Assembly: GCF_014207095.1 (NCBI RefSeq)
Contig: NZ_JACHBG010000004.1
Coordinates: forward strand, 310,001 to 374,000
Reading direction: 5' to 3'
Source of the DNA: Martinezella lusitana
GTDB taxonomy: Bacteria > Pseudomonadota > Alphaproteobacteria > Rhizobiales > Rhizobiaceae
Length of the DNA stretch: 64,000 nt
Part shown: positions 1 to 8,389 of the stretch, piece by piece
Position numbering within the stretch: position 1 is the stretch's first letter
How the letters are laid out: each line of letters opens with the position of its first letter
The notes under the pieces: generated by a model
Told to the model about the DNA's origin: nothing
The model's database searches: none
Seen by the model: the letters and a program-made list of their open reading frames with translations, nothing else
Translations under genes and position numbers: made by a program

Positions 1-99
1 TACGCCGACGCGAATAAAACTATAGGACGCGCCCCAGCAGGTGGCGAGAAGCAAAAGGAGCAACAGTTCCTTGGTTATGTTTGTCTTAGCAGGCGCCAT
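1..99 (-). CDS. EamA/DMT-family transporter, N-terminal fragment
   Basis: The window edge cuts this reverse-strand gene after 33 codons. The ATG at 99-97 is preceded by a GGAGAG Shine-Dalgarno-like stretch. The peptide begins with a short polar head (MAPAKTNITKE), then a run of leucines and WGASYSFIRVG, which matches the first membrane helix of EamA-type drug/metabolite transporters. These are inner-membrane exporters of about 300 residues with ten helices. The substrate cannot be told from the fragment. The call rests on one helix, so another small membrane transporter is possible. Confidence 0.6.
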   Translation of the reverse strand, partial: MAPAKTNITKELLLLLLLATCWGASYSFIRVGV

Positions 100-205
100 G
101 TGTGTCTCACTCTCCGGGCTGTTCGGGTCTGCCGTTTTTTAGAGTGAATAGACCGGCAAATGCTTCGTTCTCCGCCGAACTATCGATTGCCGTTCTTCGT
201 TGCGC

Positions 206-907
206 TCAATCGCGCAGCCGAAGCTCATCGGTCTGCATCTGCATCGATCCCAAGGTTTCCAGGAAACTCATGCCGAGCAGACTTTGATCCAGCTTGCCCG
301 CTTCCGCCACGCTTGCCTTGACATCGTGACGCTTGATCGGCCCGATCGATACCGATCCAAGCTCGACGGGAGCAGCGTTTGCCCGGCCGTTTGCGGTCAT
401 CACGGTCATCGAGTAGGTCAGGTTTTCCGGAATGATCCCGACACGCTCTGCGTCTTGCTGCGACAAGGCGATCGTGCTGGCGCCGGTGTCGACAAGCATT
501 TCTATCGGCTGTCCGTTGATCTTGACCACGGCTTCGAAATGCCCACTGGATCGCTTGTGGATGATGACTTCCTGCCCGCCCTCACTCGTAGTGACGACGA
601 CCGCATGCCCGGGTATCAGGCCGGCGAACAGGCGATTTCCGACACGCTCGGCGTCGTAGCGATAGATATAGCCTGTCGCGAGCGCCATGATGATGACGAA
701 CCAGATCAGGAGATTGCGCAGCGATTGACTGACCGTGTGACGGCTGCCCCAAACCGCGGCGCTCATCATGAGCGCGATCGGCACAAGATATATGACGCGA
801 GCAAAGTCGTCATTGCGCATGCCGAAGGTCATGCCGGAGCTGTTGTTGAAGATAAGCAGCGCAAGGCCGATGCCGAGAATGGCGAGAACGATGTTCAGGC
901 GGTTCAT
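206..907 (-). CDS. Membrane-anchored retropepsin-like aspartic protease (TIGR02281-type)
   Basis: A 233-residue protein with three predicted membrane helices (about residues 5-20, 38-54 and 66-82) followed by a C-terminal clan AA aspartic protease domain. The catalytic motif LVDTGAS has Asp140. One such domain has half of a pepsin active site, so the active form is expected to be a dimer. The domain would face the periplasm if the helices insert in the usual way. The start overlaps the end of the DUF1289 gene by 4 bases (ATGA), so the two are translationally coupled downstream of cobS. Substrates of this bacterial family are not known to me. A second retropepsin lies at 39.8-40.9 kb. Confidence 0.85.
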   Translation of the reverse strand: MNRLNIVLAILGIGLALLIFNNSSGMTFGMRNDDFARVIYLVPIALMMSAAVWGSRHTVSQSLRNLLIWFVIIMALATGYIYRYDAERVGNRLFAGLIPGHAVVVTTSEGGQEVIIHKRSSGHFEAVVKINGQPIEMLVDTGASTIALSQQDAERVGIIPENLTYSMTVMTANGRANAAPVELGSVSIGPIKRHDVKASVAEAGKLDQSLLGMSFLETLGSMQMQTDELRLRD

Positions 908-1125
908 ACAGCGCTGCGCTCCCGTGCCCGTTGCGACCGACGATCGTCCCCACCGGGCTTAAGCGCGAGCTTTGTCATGCGCTCGGGAAGAATATCCATG
1001 ATCCGGCGCCGTTCATCGTCGCTGTAGCTTATCCAAGCGCCGATTTCTGCGCCTGTGCGGCCACAACCGAGACAATAGCCGGTGCTTTCGTCGAGAGAAC
1101 AGACAAGGATGCAGGGTGTCAGCAT
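904..1125 (-). CDS. DUF1289 domain protein
   Basis: A 73-residue protein with the DUF1289 pattern: PCxxVCSLD, then CLGCGRT, then EIxxW and a DDERRRI helix. The four cysteines (two Cys pairs) suggest a small metal- or cluster-binding fold, but the family has no firm function. I chose the ATG at 1125 because the conserved domain begins right after it; a TTG at 1161 would add 12 residues and overlap cobS. The gene sits 19 bases after the cobS stop and overlaps the following protease gene by 4 bases. Confidence 0.8.
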   Translation of the reverse strand: MLTPCILVCSLDESTGYCLGCGRTGAEIGAWISYSDDERRRIMDILPERMTKLALKPGGDDRRSQRARERSAV

Positions 1126-1144
1126 GGGATCATATATCGAGGCT

Positions 1145-1921
1145 TCAAACACACATGGCAAGGGTGCACAGCGACGCGATTTCGCAAATCTGCTGGGTGG
1201 CGCCGATCGTGTCTCCGGTATGACCGGACAGTCTCTGGCGCATGTGCCTGTTGAGGAAAAACGTCGCGACGGCGACGACGAGCAGGCAGGGAACGAGTGC
1301 TGATATCCCCATGCTCGGGCCGATCAGAAGGATGGCGAGGACGAGCGTCGTAATCAGCGCCAGCTGCATCGCGTCGCCATCGGGCTGGCCGGCGGAGGCG
1401 GCGACCCCTTCCGGCTTAGCCGCAGGCAGCACATGCCAATGCCACACCATCGCACCGCGGCTGAGCACGGCCGTTGCAAGAAGCGCAATTGCTCCATGTG
1501 ATGGCGAGACGTGACGGGCGATAGCGGCAAGTGCGGCGGCCCGCAGTCCGAAGGACAGGATCAGTGCAGCAGCGCCGTAGGCGCCGATACGGCTATCCTT
1601 CATGATCGTCATTATGCGCTCGCGATCCGTGCCGCCGCCGAGCCCGTCTGCGGTATCGCTGAGGCCGTCCTCATGCAGGGCGCCCGTCGTCACCGTCAGT
1701 ACCGTGAGGGCCAGAAGCGCTGCCATGAGCGGATCGGCATGAAAGGCGAGCAGCATACCGAAGGCGATGGCGGCCGGAAATGCGACCAGCAAGCCGGCGA
1801 CCGGAAAAGCGCGTGACACCGTCCCGAGCTTGCCGCCATAGCCCGCAAAGAAGGATGCCGATACGGGAATGCGGCTCAAGAAGGCGACGGCGCGCGCGAT
1901 GTCGCGCATATATTCCCGCAT
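1145..1921 (-). CDS. cobS: Adenosylcobinamide-GDP ribazoletransferase (cobalamin synthase)
   Basis: Joins adenosylcobinamide-GDP to alpha-ribazole (or its phosphate) in the last steps of cobalamin assembly, at the inner membrane. The 258-residue hydrophobic protein carries the family motif [15 protein letters not shown] followed by [14 protein letters not shown]. The open frame extends further upstream, but the ATG at 1921 has GGAGAGG six bases before it and gives the normal family length. The gene is divergent from cobT, its pathway partner, with about 130 bases between. It is called cobV in the Pseudomonas denitrificans naming. I found no cobalamin-riboswitch B12 box in the divergent spacer. 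Confidence 0.93.
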   Translation of the reverse strand: MREYMRDIARAVAFLSRIPVSASFFAGYGGKLGTVSRAFPVAGLLVAFPAAIAFGMLLAFHADPLMAALLALTVLTVTTGALHEDGLSDTADGLGGGTDRERIMTIMKDSRIGAYGAAALILSFGLRAAALAAIARHVSPSHGAIALLATAVLSRGAMVWHWHVLPAAKPEGVAASAGQPDGDAMQLALITTLVLAILLIGPSMGISALVPCLLVVAVATFFLNRHMRQRLSGHTGDTIGATQQICEIASLCTLAMCV

Positions 1922-2049
1922 TTCTTCCTCTCCCCGCATTTCGCTCGACAGCATCGAACGCTTTTGGAGTTGTTCGCGCCGGTTCCGAAGACTAATAGAG
2001 TCGCACGCAAAGAACCTGATTTGAGACCAAAAGACAAGGAACGGCATTC

Positions 2050-3066
2050 ATGAGCGTAACCGGCTTGCCATTCGACGATTTCCGCACGCTGCTGCGCGAC
2101 CTTCCGGGCCCTGATGCCCGCGCGCTCGTGGCGGCGCGCGAGCGCGACGCACAGCTCACCAAACCGCCAGGCGCGCTCGGCCGTCTCGAAGAGATCGCCT
2201 TCTGGCTTGCCGCCTGGACCGGCCGGCCGCCGGCAGTGACCCGGCCTCTGGTTGCGATTTTCGCCGGTAATCACGGCGTCACCAAGCAGGGAATTACGCC
2301 GTTCCCGCCTTCCGTGACGCAGCAGATGGTGGAGAATTTCGCCGCCGGCGGCGCGGCGATCAACCAGATCTGCGTCACCTATGATCTCGGTCTGAAGATC
2401 TTCGACCTTGCGCTCGATTTTCCGACGGCTGACATCACCGAGGAGCCGGCGCTCAGCGAGCGCGACTGCGCGGCGACCATGGCCTTCGGTATGGAAGCGA
2501 TCGCCGGTGGTACGGATCTGCTCTGCATCGGCGAAATGGGCATCGGCAATACCACGATCGCCGCGGCGATCCACTATGCGCTCTATGGCGGCAAGGCGGA
2601 AGACTGGGTCGGACCAGGAACTGGCTCCGAGGGCGAGATGCTGAAGCGCAAGATCGCTGCAGTCGAGAAGGCCGTTGCCCTTCATCGCGCTCACCTTTCC
2701 GATCCGCTCGAAATCCTGCGCCGCCTCGGTGGCCGAGAAATTGCCGCCATGGCGGGCGCTATCCTGGCCGCACGCATGGAACGCATCCCCGTCATCATCG
2801 ACGGCTATGTCGCAACGGCTGCCGCCTCCGTTCTTAAGGCTGCCAACCCGGCCGCGCTCGATCACTGCCTGATCGGCCATGTCTCGGGAGAGCCTGGTCA
2901 TCTGAAGTCGATCGAGAAGCTCGGCAAGACGCCGCTTCTGGCGCTTGGCATGCGCCTTGGGGAGGGCACCGGTGCGGCGCTCGCCGCCGGCATCGTCAAG
3001 GCTGCCGCGGCATGCCACTCTGGCATGGCGACATTCGCCAGCGCGGGCGTCACCAACAAGCATTGA
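2050..3066 (+). CDS. cobT: Nicotinate-nucleotide--dimethylbenzimidazole phosphoribosyltransferase
   Basis: Activates the lower ligand of cobalamin by moving phosphoribose from nicotinate mononucleotide to 5,6-dimethylbenzimidazole, giving alpha-ribazole phosphate. The 338 residues show family hallmarks: KPPGALGRLE near residue 40, FAGNHGVTKQGITPFP near residue 75, GEMGIGNTT near residue 163 and a C-terminal LGMRLGEGTGAALA. The ATG follows AAGGAA at a suitable distance. Named cobU in the Pseudomonas denitrificans scheme. Its product feeds CobS, encoded divergently beside it. Confidence 0.95.
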   Translation: MSVTGLPFDDFRTLLRDLPGPDARALVAARERDAQLTKPPGALGRLEEIAFWLAAWTGRPPAVTRPLVAIFAGNHGVTKQGITPFPPSVTQQMVENFAAGGAAINQICVTYDLGLKIFDLALDFPTADITEEPALSERDCAATMAFGMEAIAGGTDLLCIGEMGIGNTTIAAAIHYALYGGKAEDWVGPGTGSEGEMLKRKIAAVEKAVALHRAHLSDPLEILRRLGGREIAAMAGAILAARMERIPVIIDGYVATAAASVLKAANPAALDHCLIGHVSGEPGHLKSIEKLGKTPLLALGMRLGEGTGAALAAGIVKAAAACHSGMATFASAGVTNKH

Positions 3067-3253
3067 CGGGATATGGTGGCGAAGTGCCGAAATGGCATTT
3101 CGCCACCGATTTTGCTGTGGAACTATCGGTTCGCGTCATAAATCTGTAATGAATTCTGAAAGGCGTTCAGATGTGTCGTCTTGCTTCAACGGAAGCGAGG
3201 CAGTATTCGCAAGGCGTCTAAATTTGCAGTCGGGACATTACGGCGGAGCTGGC

Positions 3254-3646
3254 ATGGCCGAGTTTTCGAAACCCACAGTCACCAAGGAAACCGGAATCCG
3301 GCACTTCTTCGCCGCCGCCAGCTATTCATGGGGCGGTTTTCAACGGCTGCTTCAGGAATCGGCCTTCCGTCAGGAACTGCTATTTGCGGGGATTTCGCTG
3401 ATCCTGCTGATCGTCGTCGGGGCGAGCCTGGGAGAAATCGTCATCGCCTTGGTGCTTTTTCTAGGCGTCTTCGCGATCGAGGCGATGAATACGGCCGTCG
3501 AAGAGGTCATCGACCGCATCTCACCCGAGATTTCCAACGTCGGCAAGCATGCCAAGGATCTCGGCTCATTCGCGGTACTTTGCATGCTGGTCGCTTCCGG
3601 CCTCTACATGCTTTACGTCATCGGCAGTCATCTGTTTTTCCGTTAG
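3254..3646 (+). CDS. dgkA: Diacylglycerol kinase
   Basis: A small 130-residue integral membrane kinase that phosphorylates diacylglycerol to phosphatidic acid, recycling lipid released during glucan or envelope modification. The active-site helix EAMNTAVEEVIDRIS lies near residue 80, between hydrophobic segments at about 40-56, 58-74 and 105-125, as in DgkA. The ATG at 3254 follows CGGAG; the longer open frame upstream overlaps cobT and has no family similarity. It is followed directly by a RIME-like repeat that probably also ends transcription. Confidence 0.92.
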   Translation: MAEFSKPTVTKETGIRHFFAAASYSWGGFQRLLQESAFRQELLFAGISLILLIVVGASLGEIVIALVLFLGVFAIEAMNTAVEEVIDRISPEISNVGKHAKDLGSFAVLCMLVASGLYMLYVIGSHLFFR

Positions 3647-3759
3647 AGCCGGATGATTTTAGGTCGAGTCCACCTAAAATCTGAATCCGCTTTAGAATCA
3701 AAGAAGTAGAGCATGATGTCGTCCGAAAACCGCTTACACTTTTCGGCATCATGCTCTAA
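3644..3759. repeat. RIME-like palindromic intergenic repeat, copy 1
   Basis: The spacer between dgkA and the convergent histidine kinase is almost entirely inverted repeat. A first stem has arms GATTTTAGGT (3655-3664) and ACCTAAAATC (3672-3681). A second has arms TAGAGCATGATG (3707-3718) and CATCATGCTCTA (3747-3758) with inner CCGAAAA/TTTTCGG. The overall size (about 115 bp) and two-palindrome layout resemble the rhizobial intergenic mosaic elements (RIME). It shares an ACCGCTxxCACxxTTTTxGGC core with the copy at 46.94 kb. It may act as a bidirectional terminator. Confidence 0.75.
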
Positions 3760-3776
3760 GCGCAGAACATCAGATC

Positions 3777-5306
3777 TCAGGCGAAGCTCTTCTTGCGACG
3801 TCCGGCAAGCGGCGCGTCTTCCACGGCTGGCAGGCTTTGCAGCACGCGCTTGGCCGGCAGGATTGCGATGACTTCGGTGCCCTCGCGCAGCTTCGATTTC
3901 AGCACGAACTGACCATCATGCTTGGCGAGGATTGCCTGCACGATCGGCAGGCCGAGGCCGGTGCCTTGTTCGGCGCTCTTGATGGCGATCGAGCCCTGGC
4001 CGAAAGCAGAGAGCACCACGGGAATTTCCTCTTCGGGAATGCCGGGGCCGTTGTCCTTGATCGCCACATACTCGCCGCCACCCGCCGTCCAGCCGACCTT
4101 GACGGTGATTTCGCCGCCCTGTGGCGTGAATTTCACCGCATTCGACAGCAGATTGAGGATGACCTGGCGCATCGACTTTTCGTCCGCCCAGACGGAAGGA
4201 AGCTGCGGCTCGATCTGCGAGGAGATGGCGATGTTCTTGGCGCGGGCGCGCAGCTGCACCATGCCGATGCAATCTTCCGCGATATCGAGCAGCGAGATGG
4301 ATTCCTCGTTCAGCTCGTATTTTCCGGCTTCGATGCGCGAGAGGTCGAGGATTTCGTTGATCAGGTTCAGCAGATGCTGTCCGGATCGATGGATGTCGGT
4401 GGTGTATTCCCGGTAGGTCGGGTTGTTGAGCGGCCCCATCACTTCGGCGGACATGACTTCGGAGAAGCCAAGAATGGCGTTCAGCGGCGTTCTCAGCTCA
4501 TGCGACATGGAGGCGAGGAAGCGCGATTTGGCGAGATTTGCTTCCTCCGCACGGCGGCGCGCCTCGTCGGACATGGAATTTGCGACTTCCAATTCAGCGA
4601 TCAGATCGTCCTTTTCCGATTGGAAGGAGAGAATCTTCAGGTTGGATTGGAACATTCTGTTGGTGATGAAGGTGAAGAAGATCACCGCGACGGAGATAGC
4701 TGCAGTCAGCGCTATGTCCGAGGGCTTTCGGGTCAGGATTGCGGTGACGACAAGCACGACCGTAGGCGGCGCATATGCGAAGGGCACGGCACGCGGCAGC
4801 ATGAAGCTCGCCATGGCCGTGATGCAGATCGCCACCAGCAGGGTGGTGCCCTTGTAGAAGCTGAAACTGTCTCCGCCGCAGGTCGAGCAATTCTGCATTG
4901 CGAAAATCGCCCAGCAGAGGCCAGTCAGAAGCTGTCCGAGTAACAGGAGCTGCCGCCACTTCCTGGCGCTTTCGAGTGTCATCTCCTGCTTTTTGGCGCG
5001 TCTGCCGAGCAGCATGTTGATGGCATGCGCCACCAGGATCGGAACGGTCCACAGGAAAATGGCGGCATCGCGGGTGAGGTAAACCCCAAGTGCTGCGACG
5101 ACGACGACAAAGATCGGCACTATCGCTGCGCTCTGCAGGAGCGTGTCGATGTGCATGTCCATGAGTTCGCGGTCGAAATTGCTGCTATGCCCCGTCTGCA
5201 GGCGCTCACGCGTCTGCCGCACGGCCTTCGACACAGCCCGGTTGCGGTGGCTGCGTGATCGGTCGACGATGTTTTTATCTGTCGATGTGCTAGCGCCGGT
5301 TCTCAT
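3777..5306 (-). CDS. Membrane sensor histidine kinase, PdhS/DivJ/PleC-like transmitter
   Basis: A 509-residue kinase. The N-terminal half (about residues 58-215) is a bundle of roughly six membrane helices with no periplasmic sensor domain. A short coiled coil (230-262) leads to the HisKA domain with phospho-acceptor His269 in SHELRTPLNAILGFSEVM. A HATPase domain follows, with an N box (NLLSNAVKFTPQGG), G1 (DNGPGIP) and G2 (GTGLGL). The HisKA sequence resembles the PleC/DivJ/PdhS kinases that control DivK and cell polarity in alphaproteobacteria. No response regulator lies beside it, as expected for that group. The exact partner is an inference. Confidence 0.85.
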   Translation of the reverse strand: MRTGASTSTDKNIVDRSRSHRNRAVSKAVRQTRERLQTGHSSNFDRELMDMHIDTLLQSAAIVPIFVVVVAALGVYLTRDAAIFLWTVPILVAHAINMLLGRRAKKQEMTLESARKWRQLLLLGQLLTGLCWAIFAMQNCSTCGGDSFSFYKGTTLLVAICITAMASFMLPRAVPFAYAPPTVVLVVTAILTRKPSDIALTAAISVAVIFFTFITNRMFQSNLKILSFQSEKDDLIAELEVANSMSDEARRRAEEANLAKSRFLASMSHELRTPLNAILGFSEVMSAEVMGPLNNPTYREYTTDIHRSGQHLLNLINEILDLSRIEAGKYELNEESISLLDIAEDCIGMVQLRARAKNIAISSQIEPQLPSVWADEKSMRQVILNLLSNAVKFTPQGGEITVKVGWTAGGGEYVAIKDNGPGIPEEEIPVVLSAFGQGSIAIKSAEQGTGLGLPIVQAILAKHDGQFVLKSKLREGTEVIAILPAKRVLQSLPAVEDAPLAGRRKKSFA

Positions 5307-5432
5307 GGTTTCATTGAAACTTGGTCTTAGTGAGATTAGAGACTACCGGCCAATTCTTAAGAAGATGCTGCGGAGAAATGTTTTGTTTGCCATCTTCGCC
5401 AAGGATTTGTTGTTAAAGGAGGCAAGAACGTG

Positions 5433-6011
5433 ATGCGGTCAGGCCGCCTTTTTCGCGACGGCGTGGCCACATTTGCTTTGCTCGGCATTCTCTCTCTGCT
5501 CGCGTCGAAACTGAATAACCGGCCGGAACCCGTTCAAACTGGCGAATTTTACGTCATCGATGGAGACACGCTTTCCGCCAATGGCGAGCGTTTGCGGCTC
5601 AAAGGTATCGATGCGCCTGAATATCGGCAACCATGTCGGCGCGATGGCGCCGATTGGGCGTGCGGCGAAGAGGCACGCAAGGCTCTTGTCACAATCGTTA
5701 AAACCGGTCGGCCGGAATGCCGGGGAGGAGAGAGGGATCGCTACGGTCGCTTGCTGGTGACATGCGTGGTTGGCGATGTCGATATCAATGCCGCATTGGT
5801 CCGCACTGGCATGGCACTGTCCTATGGCGGTTATGCCGCTGAAGAGCGGATAGCACGTCAGGCGAAACTGGGCGTATGGGCCGGCGATTTCGAGCGCCCA
5901 GCCGACTATCGTCGCGAGGAACGTGGCAAACAATCTGCAGCCGGTGGTCCGATGAAGGGTCTGATCGACTATATCTCACAGTCTATAGGATGGGGTTCGC
6001 ATGGCGAATGA
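5433..6011 (+). CDS. Thermonuclease-family (SNase-like) protein
   Basis: 192 residues. An N-terminal hydrophobic segment (about residues 10-26) serves as a signal peptide or anchor, followed by a staphylococcal-nuclease fold with VIDGDTLSxxGERLRLxGIDAPE and the ERDRYGRLLVTC strand. The catalytic Asp and Arg positions of the family are present. Cysteine pairs (CRRDGADWAC, CRGG) suggest disulfides and hence an exported enzyme. A GTG precedes the chosen ATG by one codon; AAAGGAGG lies at the right distance. The last 11 bases overlap the next gene, so the two are coupled. Confidence 0.85.
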   Translation: MRSGRLFRDGVATFALLGILSLLASKLNNRPEPVQTGEFYVIDGDTLSANGERLRLKGIDAPEYRQPCRRDGADWACGEEARKALVTIVKTGRPECRGGERDRYGRLLVTCVVGDVDINAALVRTGMALSYGGYAAEERIARQAKLGVWAGDFERPADYRREERGKQSAAGGPMKGLIDYISQSIGWGSHGE

Positions 6012-6633
6012 AGCAGAGCTGCAGAAGCTGGGCCTGGAGATCGTCGCCTGCCGCTTCTGTCGAGATATGCCGGCGAAGGGTGACGCGGACCGGCTGCCCC
6101 ACGAGCCGCGACCGGTCGCCACGCTTTCGTCGACGGCACGCATCCTGATTGCCGGGCAAGCGCCGGGTCTGCGCGTCCACGAGAGTGGTCTCGCCTTCAA
6201 CGATGCATCGGGCGATCGCTTGCGGCAGTGGTTGAATGTCGACCGCGAAAGTTTCTACGATCCCGATCATTTTGCCATTCTGCCGATGGGCTTCTGCTTT
6301 CCCGGCTACGATGCGGCCGGCAGCGATTTGCCGCCGCGCAAGGAATGCGCGCCACTATGGCGGCAAAGGGCCATGCATGCGATGCCGCAGATCGAGCTAA
6401 TCCTGACCATCGGGCAATACGCCCAGGCATGGCATCTGGGTCCGGAACGGAAAGCCTCGATGACGGAAACGGTCGCGGATTGGCGGCGCTATCTTCTGAC
6501 CAACCGGTCGCCGGCCATATTGCCGCTGCCGCACCCGAGTTGGCGCAATAGCGGCTGGCTGAAGCGTCATCCCTGGTTCGAGACGGAGCTGCTTCCGACA
6601 TTGCAAGAACGTGTGAGAATCCTCATTTCTTGA
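6001..6633 (+). CDS. Uracil-DNA glycosylase family protein
   Basis: 210 residues of the uracil-DNA glycosylase superfamily: CRFCRDMP near the N terminus, the active-site loop IAGQAPGLRVHESGLAFND, and the C-terminal LPHPSWRN motif. The first loop resembles the Fe-S family 4/5 type glycosylases, but the full set of four cluster cysteines is not evident, so substrate and cofactor are uncertain. The gene starts inside the nuclease gene upstream (11-base overlap), forming a two-gene operon. Confidence 0.82.
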   Translation: MANEAELQKLGLEIVACRFCRDMPAKGDADRLPHEPRPVATLSSTARILIAGQAPGLRVHESGLAFNDASGDRLRQWLNVDRESFYDPDHFAILPMGFCFPGYDAAGSDLPPRKECAPLWRQRAMHAMPQIELILTIGQYAQAWHLGPERKASMTETVADWRRYLLTNRSPAILPLPHPSWRNSGWLKRHPWFETELLPTLQERVRILIS

Positions 6634-6690
6634 AACAAGTTTCTTTTCTTGTCCCCAAAATAGGCTATAGAGAGAATATAATTCGAAGGG

Positions 6691-7188
6691 ATGCTGAAAA
6701 TGGACCGTCTTGACCGCAAAATCCTGCGCCTCCTGCAGGAGGACTCCACTCTGGCCGTGGCCGACCTTGCCAAGAAGGTCGGATTGTCGACGACGCCGTG
6801 CTGGCGCCGCATCCAGAAGATGGAAGAGGATGGCGTCATTCGCCGCCGCGTAGCCCTGCTCGATCCGGAGAAGGTCAACACCAAGGTCACGGTTTTCGTT
6901 TCCATCCGCACCAATAGCCACTCCATCGAATGGCTGAAGCGCTTCTCCGAGGTGATTGCAGATTTCCCTGAAGTGGTCGAGTTCTATCGCATGAGCGGCG
7001 ACGTCGACTATCTGCTGCGCGTGGTCGTTCCGGACATCGCCGCTTACGACGCCTTCTACAAGCGGATGATCGCCAAGATCGAAATTCGCGACGTTTCCTC
7101 GGCCTTTGCGATGGAGCAGATCAAGTATTCGACGGAACTGCCGCTCGATTACATGCTGATCGAGAATGCCAAGTCCAACGAGGACTGA
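6691..7188 (+). CDS. Lrp/AsnC-family transcriptional regulator
   Basis: 165 residues: an N-terminal winged helix-turn-helix (MDRLDRKILRLLQEDSTLAVADLAKKVG..., with the recognition helix at STTPCWRRIQKMEEDGVI) and a C-terminal RAM ligand-binding domain (VFVSIRTxxHSxEWLxxF, then GDVDYLLRVVVPDIAAYD). It is close in length and sequence to rhizobial Lrp-like proteins that respond to amino acids. The start could be 6691 or the ATG at 6700. A TATAAT lies at 6677-6682, very near the start, so the leader would be short. A strong hairpin follows the stop. Confidence 0.9.
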   Translation: MLKMDRLDRKILRLLQEDSTLAVADLAKKVGLSTTPCWRRIQKMEEDGVIRRRVALLDPEKVNTKVTVFVSIRTNSHSIEWLKRFSEVIADFPEVVEFYRMSGDVDYLLRVVVPDIAAYDAFYKRMIAKIEIRDVSSAFAMEQIKYSTELPLDYMLIENAKSNED

Positions 7189-7193
7189 AATCG

Positions 7194-7223
7194 GCTGAGC
7201 GCCGCTTCGAGGAGGCGCTCAGC
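7194..7223 (+). terminator. Terminator hairpin after the Lrp-type gene
   Basis: Perfect 10-bp stem: GCTGAGCGCC (7194-7203) pairs with GGCGCTCAGC (7214-7223) around a 10-base loop. A second small stem, GCCCC with GGGGC, lies at about 7227-7242. Between them they separate the convergent Lrp and dehydrogenase genes. There is no long T run, so it may work in both directions or need Rho. Confidence 0.6.
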
Positions 7224-7249
7224 TTAGCCCCTGAACCGGGGCGGCTTTC

Positions 7250-8122
7250 TTATTTCTTGTCCAGGCGCGCGAGCAGCGAGGAGGTATCCCAGCGATTGCC
7301 CCCCATCGCCTGGACGTCGCCGTAGAACTGATCGACGAGGGCCGTGAGCGGCAGCTTGGCCTGATTGCGGCGCGCTTCCTCCAGCACGATGCCCAGATCC
7401 TTGCGCATCCAGTCCACGGCGAAGCCGAAGTCATATTTGCCGGCATTCATGGTCTTGTGGCGGTTTTCCATCTGCCAGGATCCGGCGGCACCCTTGGAAA
7501 TGACCTCCACGACCTTTTCGATATCGAGCCCGGCCTGCTTGCCGAAGTGGATGCCTTCGGCCAGGCCCTGGACGATGCCGGCGATGCAGATCTGGTTGAT
7601 CATCTTGGTCAGCTGGCCAGCGCCGACCGACCCCATCAGGCCAACCATACGGGCATAGGCGTCGATCACGGGGCGAGCCTTCTCGAAGACAGCCTCATCG
7701 CCACCGCACATGACTGTGAGAACGCCATTTTCCGCGCCAGCCTGCCCGCCGGAAACCGGAGCGTCGATGAAGTCGATCCCCTTATCCTTGGCTGCTGCAT
7801 AGAGTTCGCGGGCAACTTCGGCGCTGGCGGTCGTGTTGTCGATAAGGACCGTCCCAGCCTTCATCGTTGAGAGGACGCCATTTTCGCCCGTCGTTACCGA
7901 ACGCAGATCGTCGTCATTGCCGACACAGGTGAAGACGAAGTCGGCGCCTTCGGCAGCTTCAGCCGGGGTAGGGGCGAACTTGCCGTCATATTGCTTGGCC
8001 CATGCCTCAGCCTTGGCGGCGGTCCGGTTATAGACGGTAACGTCGTGTCCGCCCTTGATCTTTAGATGCCCGGCCATGGGATAGCCCATGACGCCCATGC
8101 CGATGAATGAGACCTTTGCCAT
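7250..8122 (-). CDS. NAD(P)-dependent beta-hydroxyacid dehydrogenase (3-hydroxyisobutyrate dehydrogenase-like)
   Basis: 290 residues with the family order: Rossmann motif FIGMGVMGYPMAGHL at the N terminus, the substrate-binding DAPVSGGQAGAENGxLTVMCGG near residue 120, and the catalytic-Lys helix GAGQLTKMINQ near residue 170. It should oxidise or reduce a short beta-hydroxyacid such as 3-hydroxyisobutyrate, tartronate semialdehyde or a relative; the sequence alone does not pick one. The ATG at 8122 follows GGGAG; a longer frame to 8209 has no similarity. The neighbouring regulator and divergent ssu genes give no clear pathway link. Confidence 0.87.
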   Translation of the reverse strand: MAKVSFIGMGVMGYPMAGHLKIKGGHDVTVYNRTAAKAEAWAKQYDGKFAPTPAEAAEGADFVFTCVGNDDDLRSVTTGENGVLSTMKAGTVLIDNTTASAEVARELYAAAKDKGIDFIDAPVSGGQAGAENGVLTVMCGGDEAVFEKARPVIDAYARMVGLMGSVGAGQLTKMINQICIAGIVQGLAEGIHFGKQAGLDIEKVVEVISKGAAGSWQMENRHKTMNAGKYDFGFAVDWMRKDLGIVLEEARRNQAKLPLTALVDQFYGDVQAMGGNRWDTSSLLARLDKK

Positions 8123-8296
8123 TCTTGTAACTCCCTGACCGAATTTGACTTGAAGGCTTAGCTGAAAGCCCGATGAGGCGAAAGACTGATCGGCGGAGGA
8201 ACTTGTCATGGTGGCATGGCATTTGGAATTCTGTTTCTGATTTTCCTAATTTTTGAAATGAAATTTCGCCATGCTTTAGAAACTTCATAAATTCCT

Positions 8297-8340
8297 TTGT
8301 CGATATAATCTATGGATTTGCGATCCTTAGATATCGACAA
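8297..8340. promoter_or_regulatory. Inverted-repeat site and promoter-like box before ssuA
   Basis: TTGTCGATAT (8297-8306) is repeated in reverse complement as ATATCGACAA (8331-8340), 24 bases apart. The left arm runs into TATAAT (8304-8309), a good -10 box without a good -35, as expected for an activated promoter. The same 14 bases TTGTCGATATAATC recur before ssuD at 9460. I infer a binding site for a sulfur-source regulator; no regulator gene is in the cluster. Confidence 0.5.
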
Positions 8341-8389
8341 CAAGCCGATGACCGCGAGGGCGGCAGGGCCTTATGAAAAGGGATCTCCG

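Noticed and set aside
1922..2049. Cobalamin riboswitch in the cobS/cobT spacer
   Set aside because: No B12 box or suitable long leader; the spacer is too short and shows only promoter-like sequence.
1876..3063. 395-residue reverse frame across cobT
   Set aside because: Antisense shadow of cobT; cobT is unmistakable.
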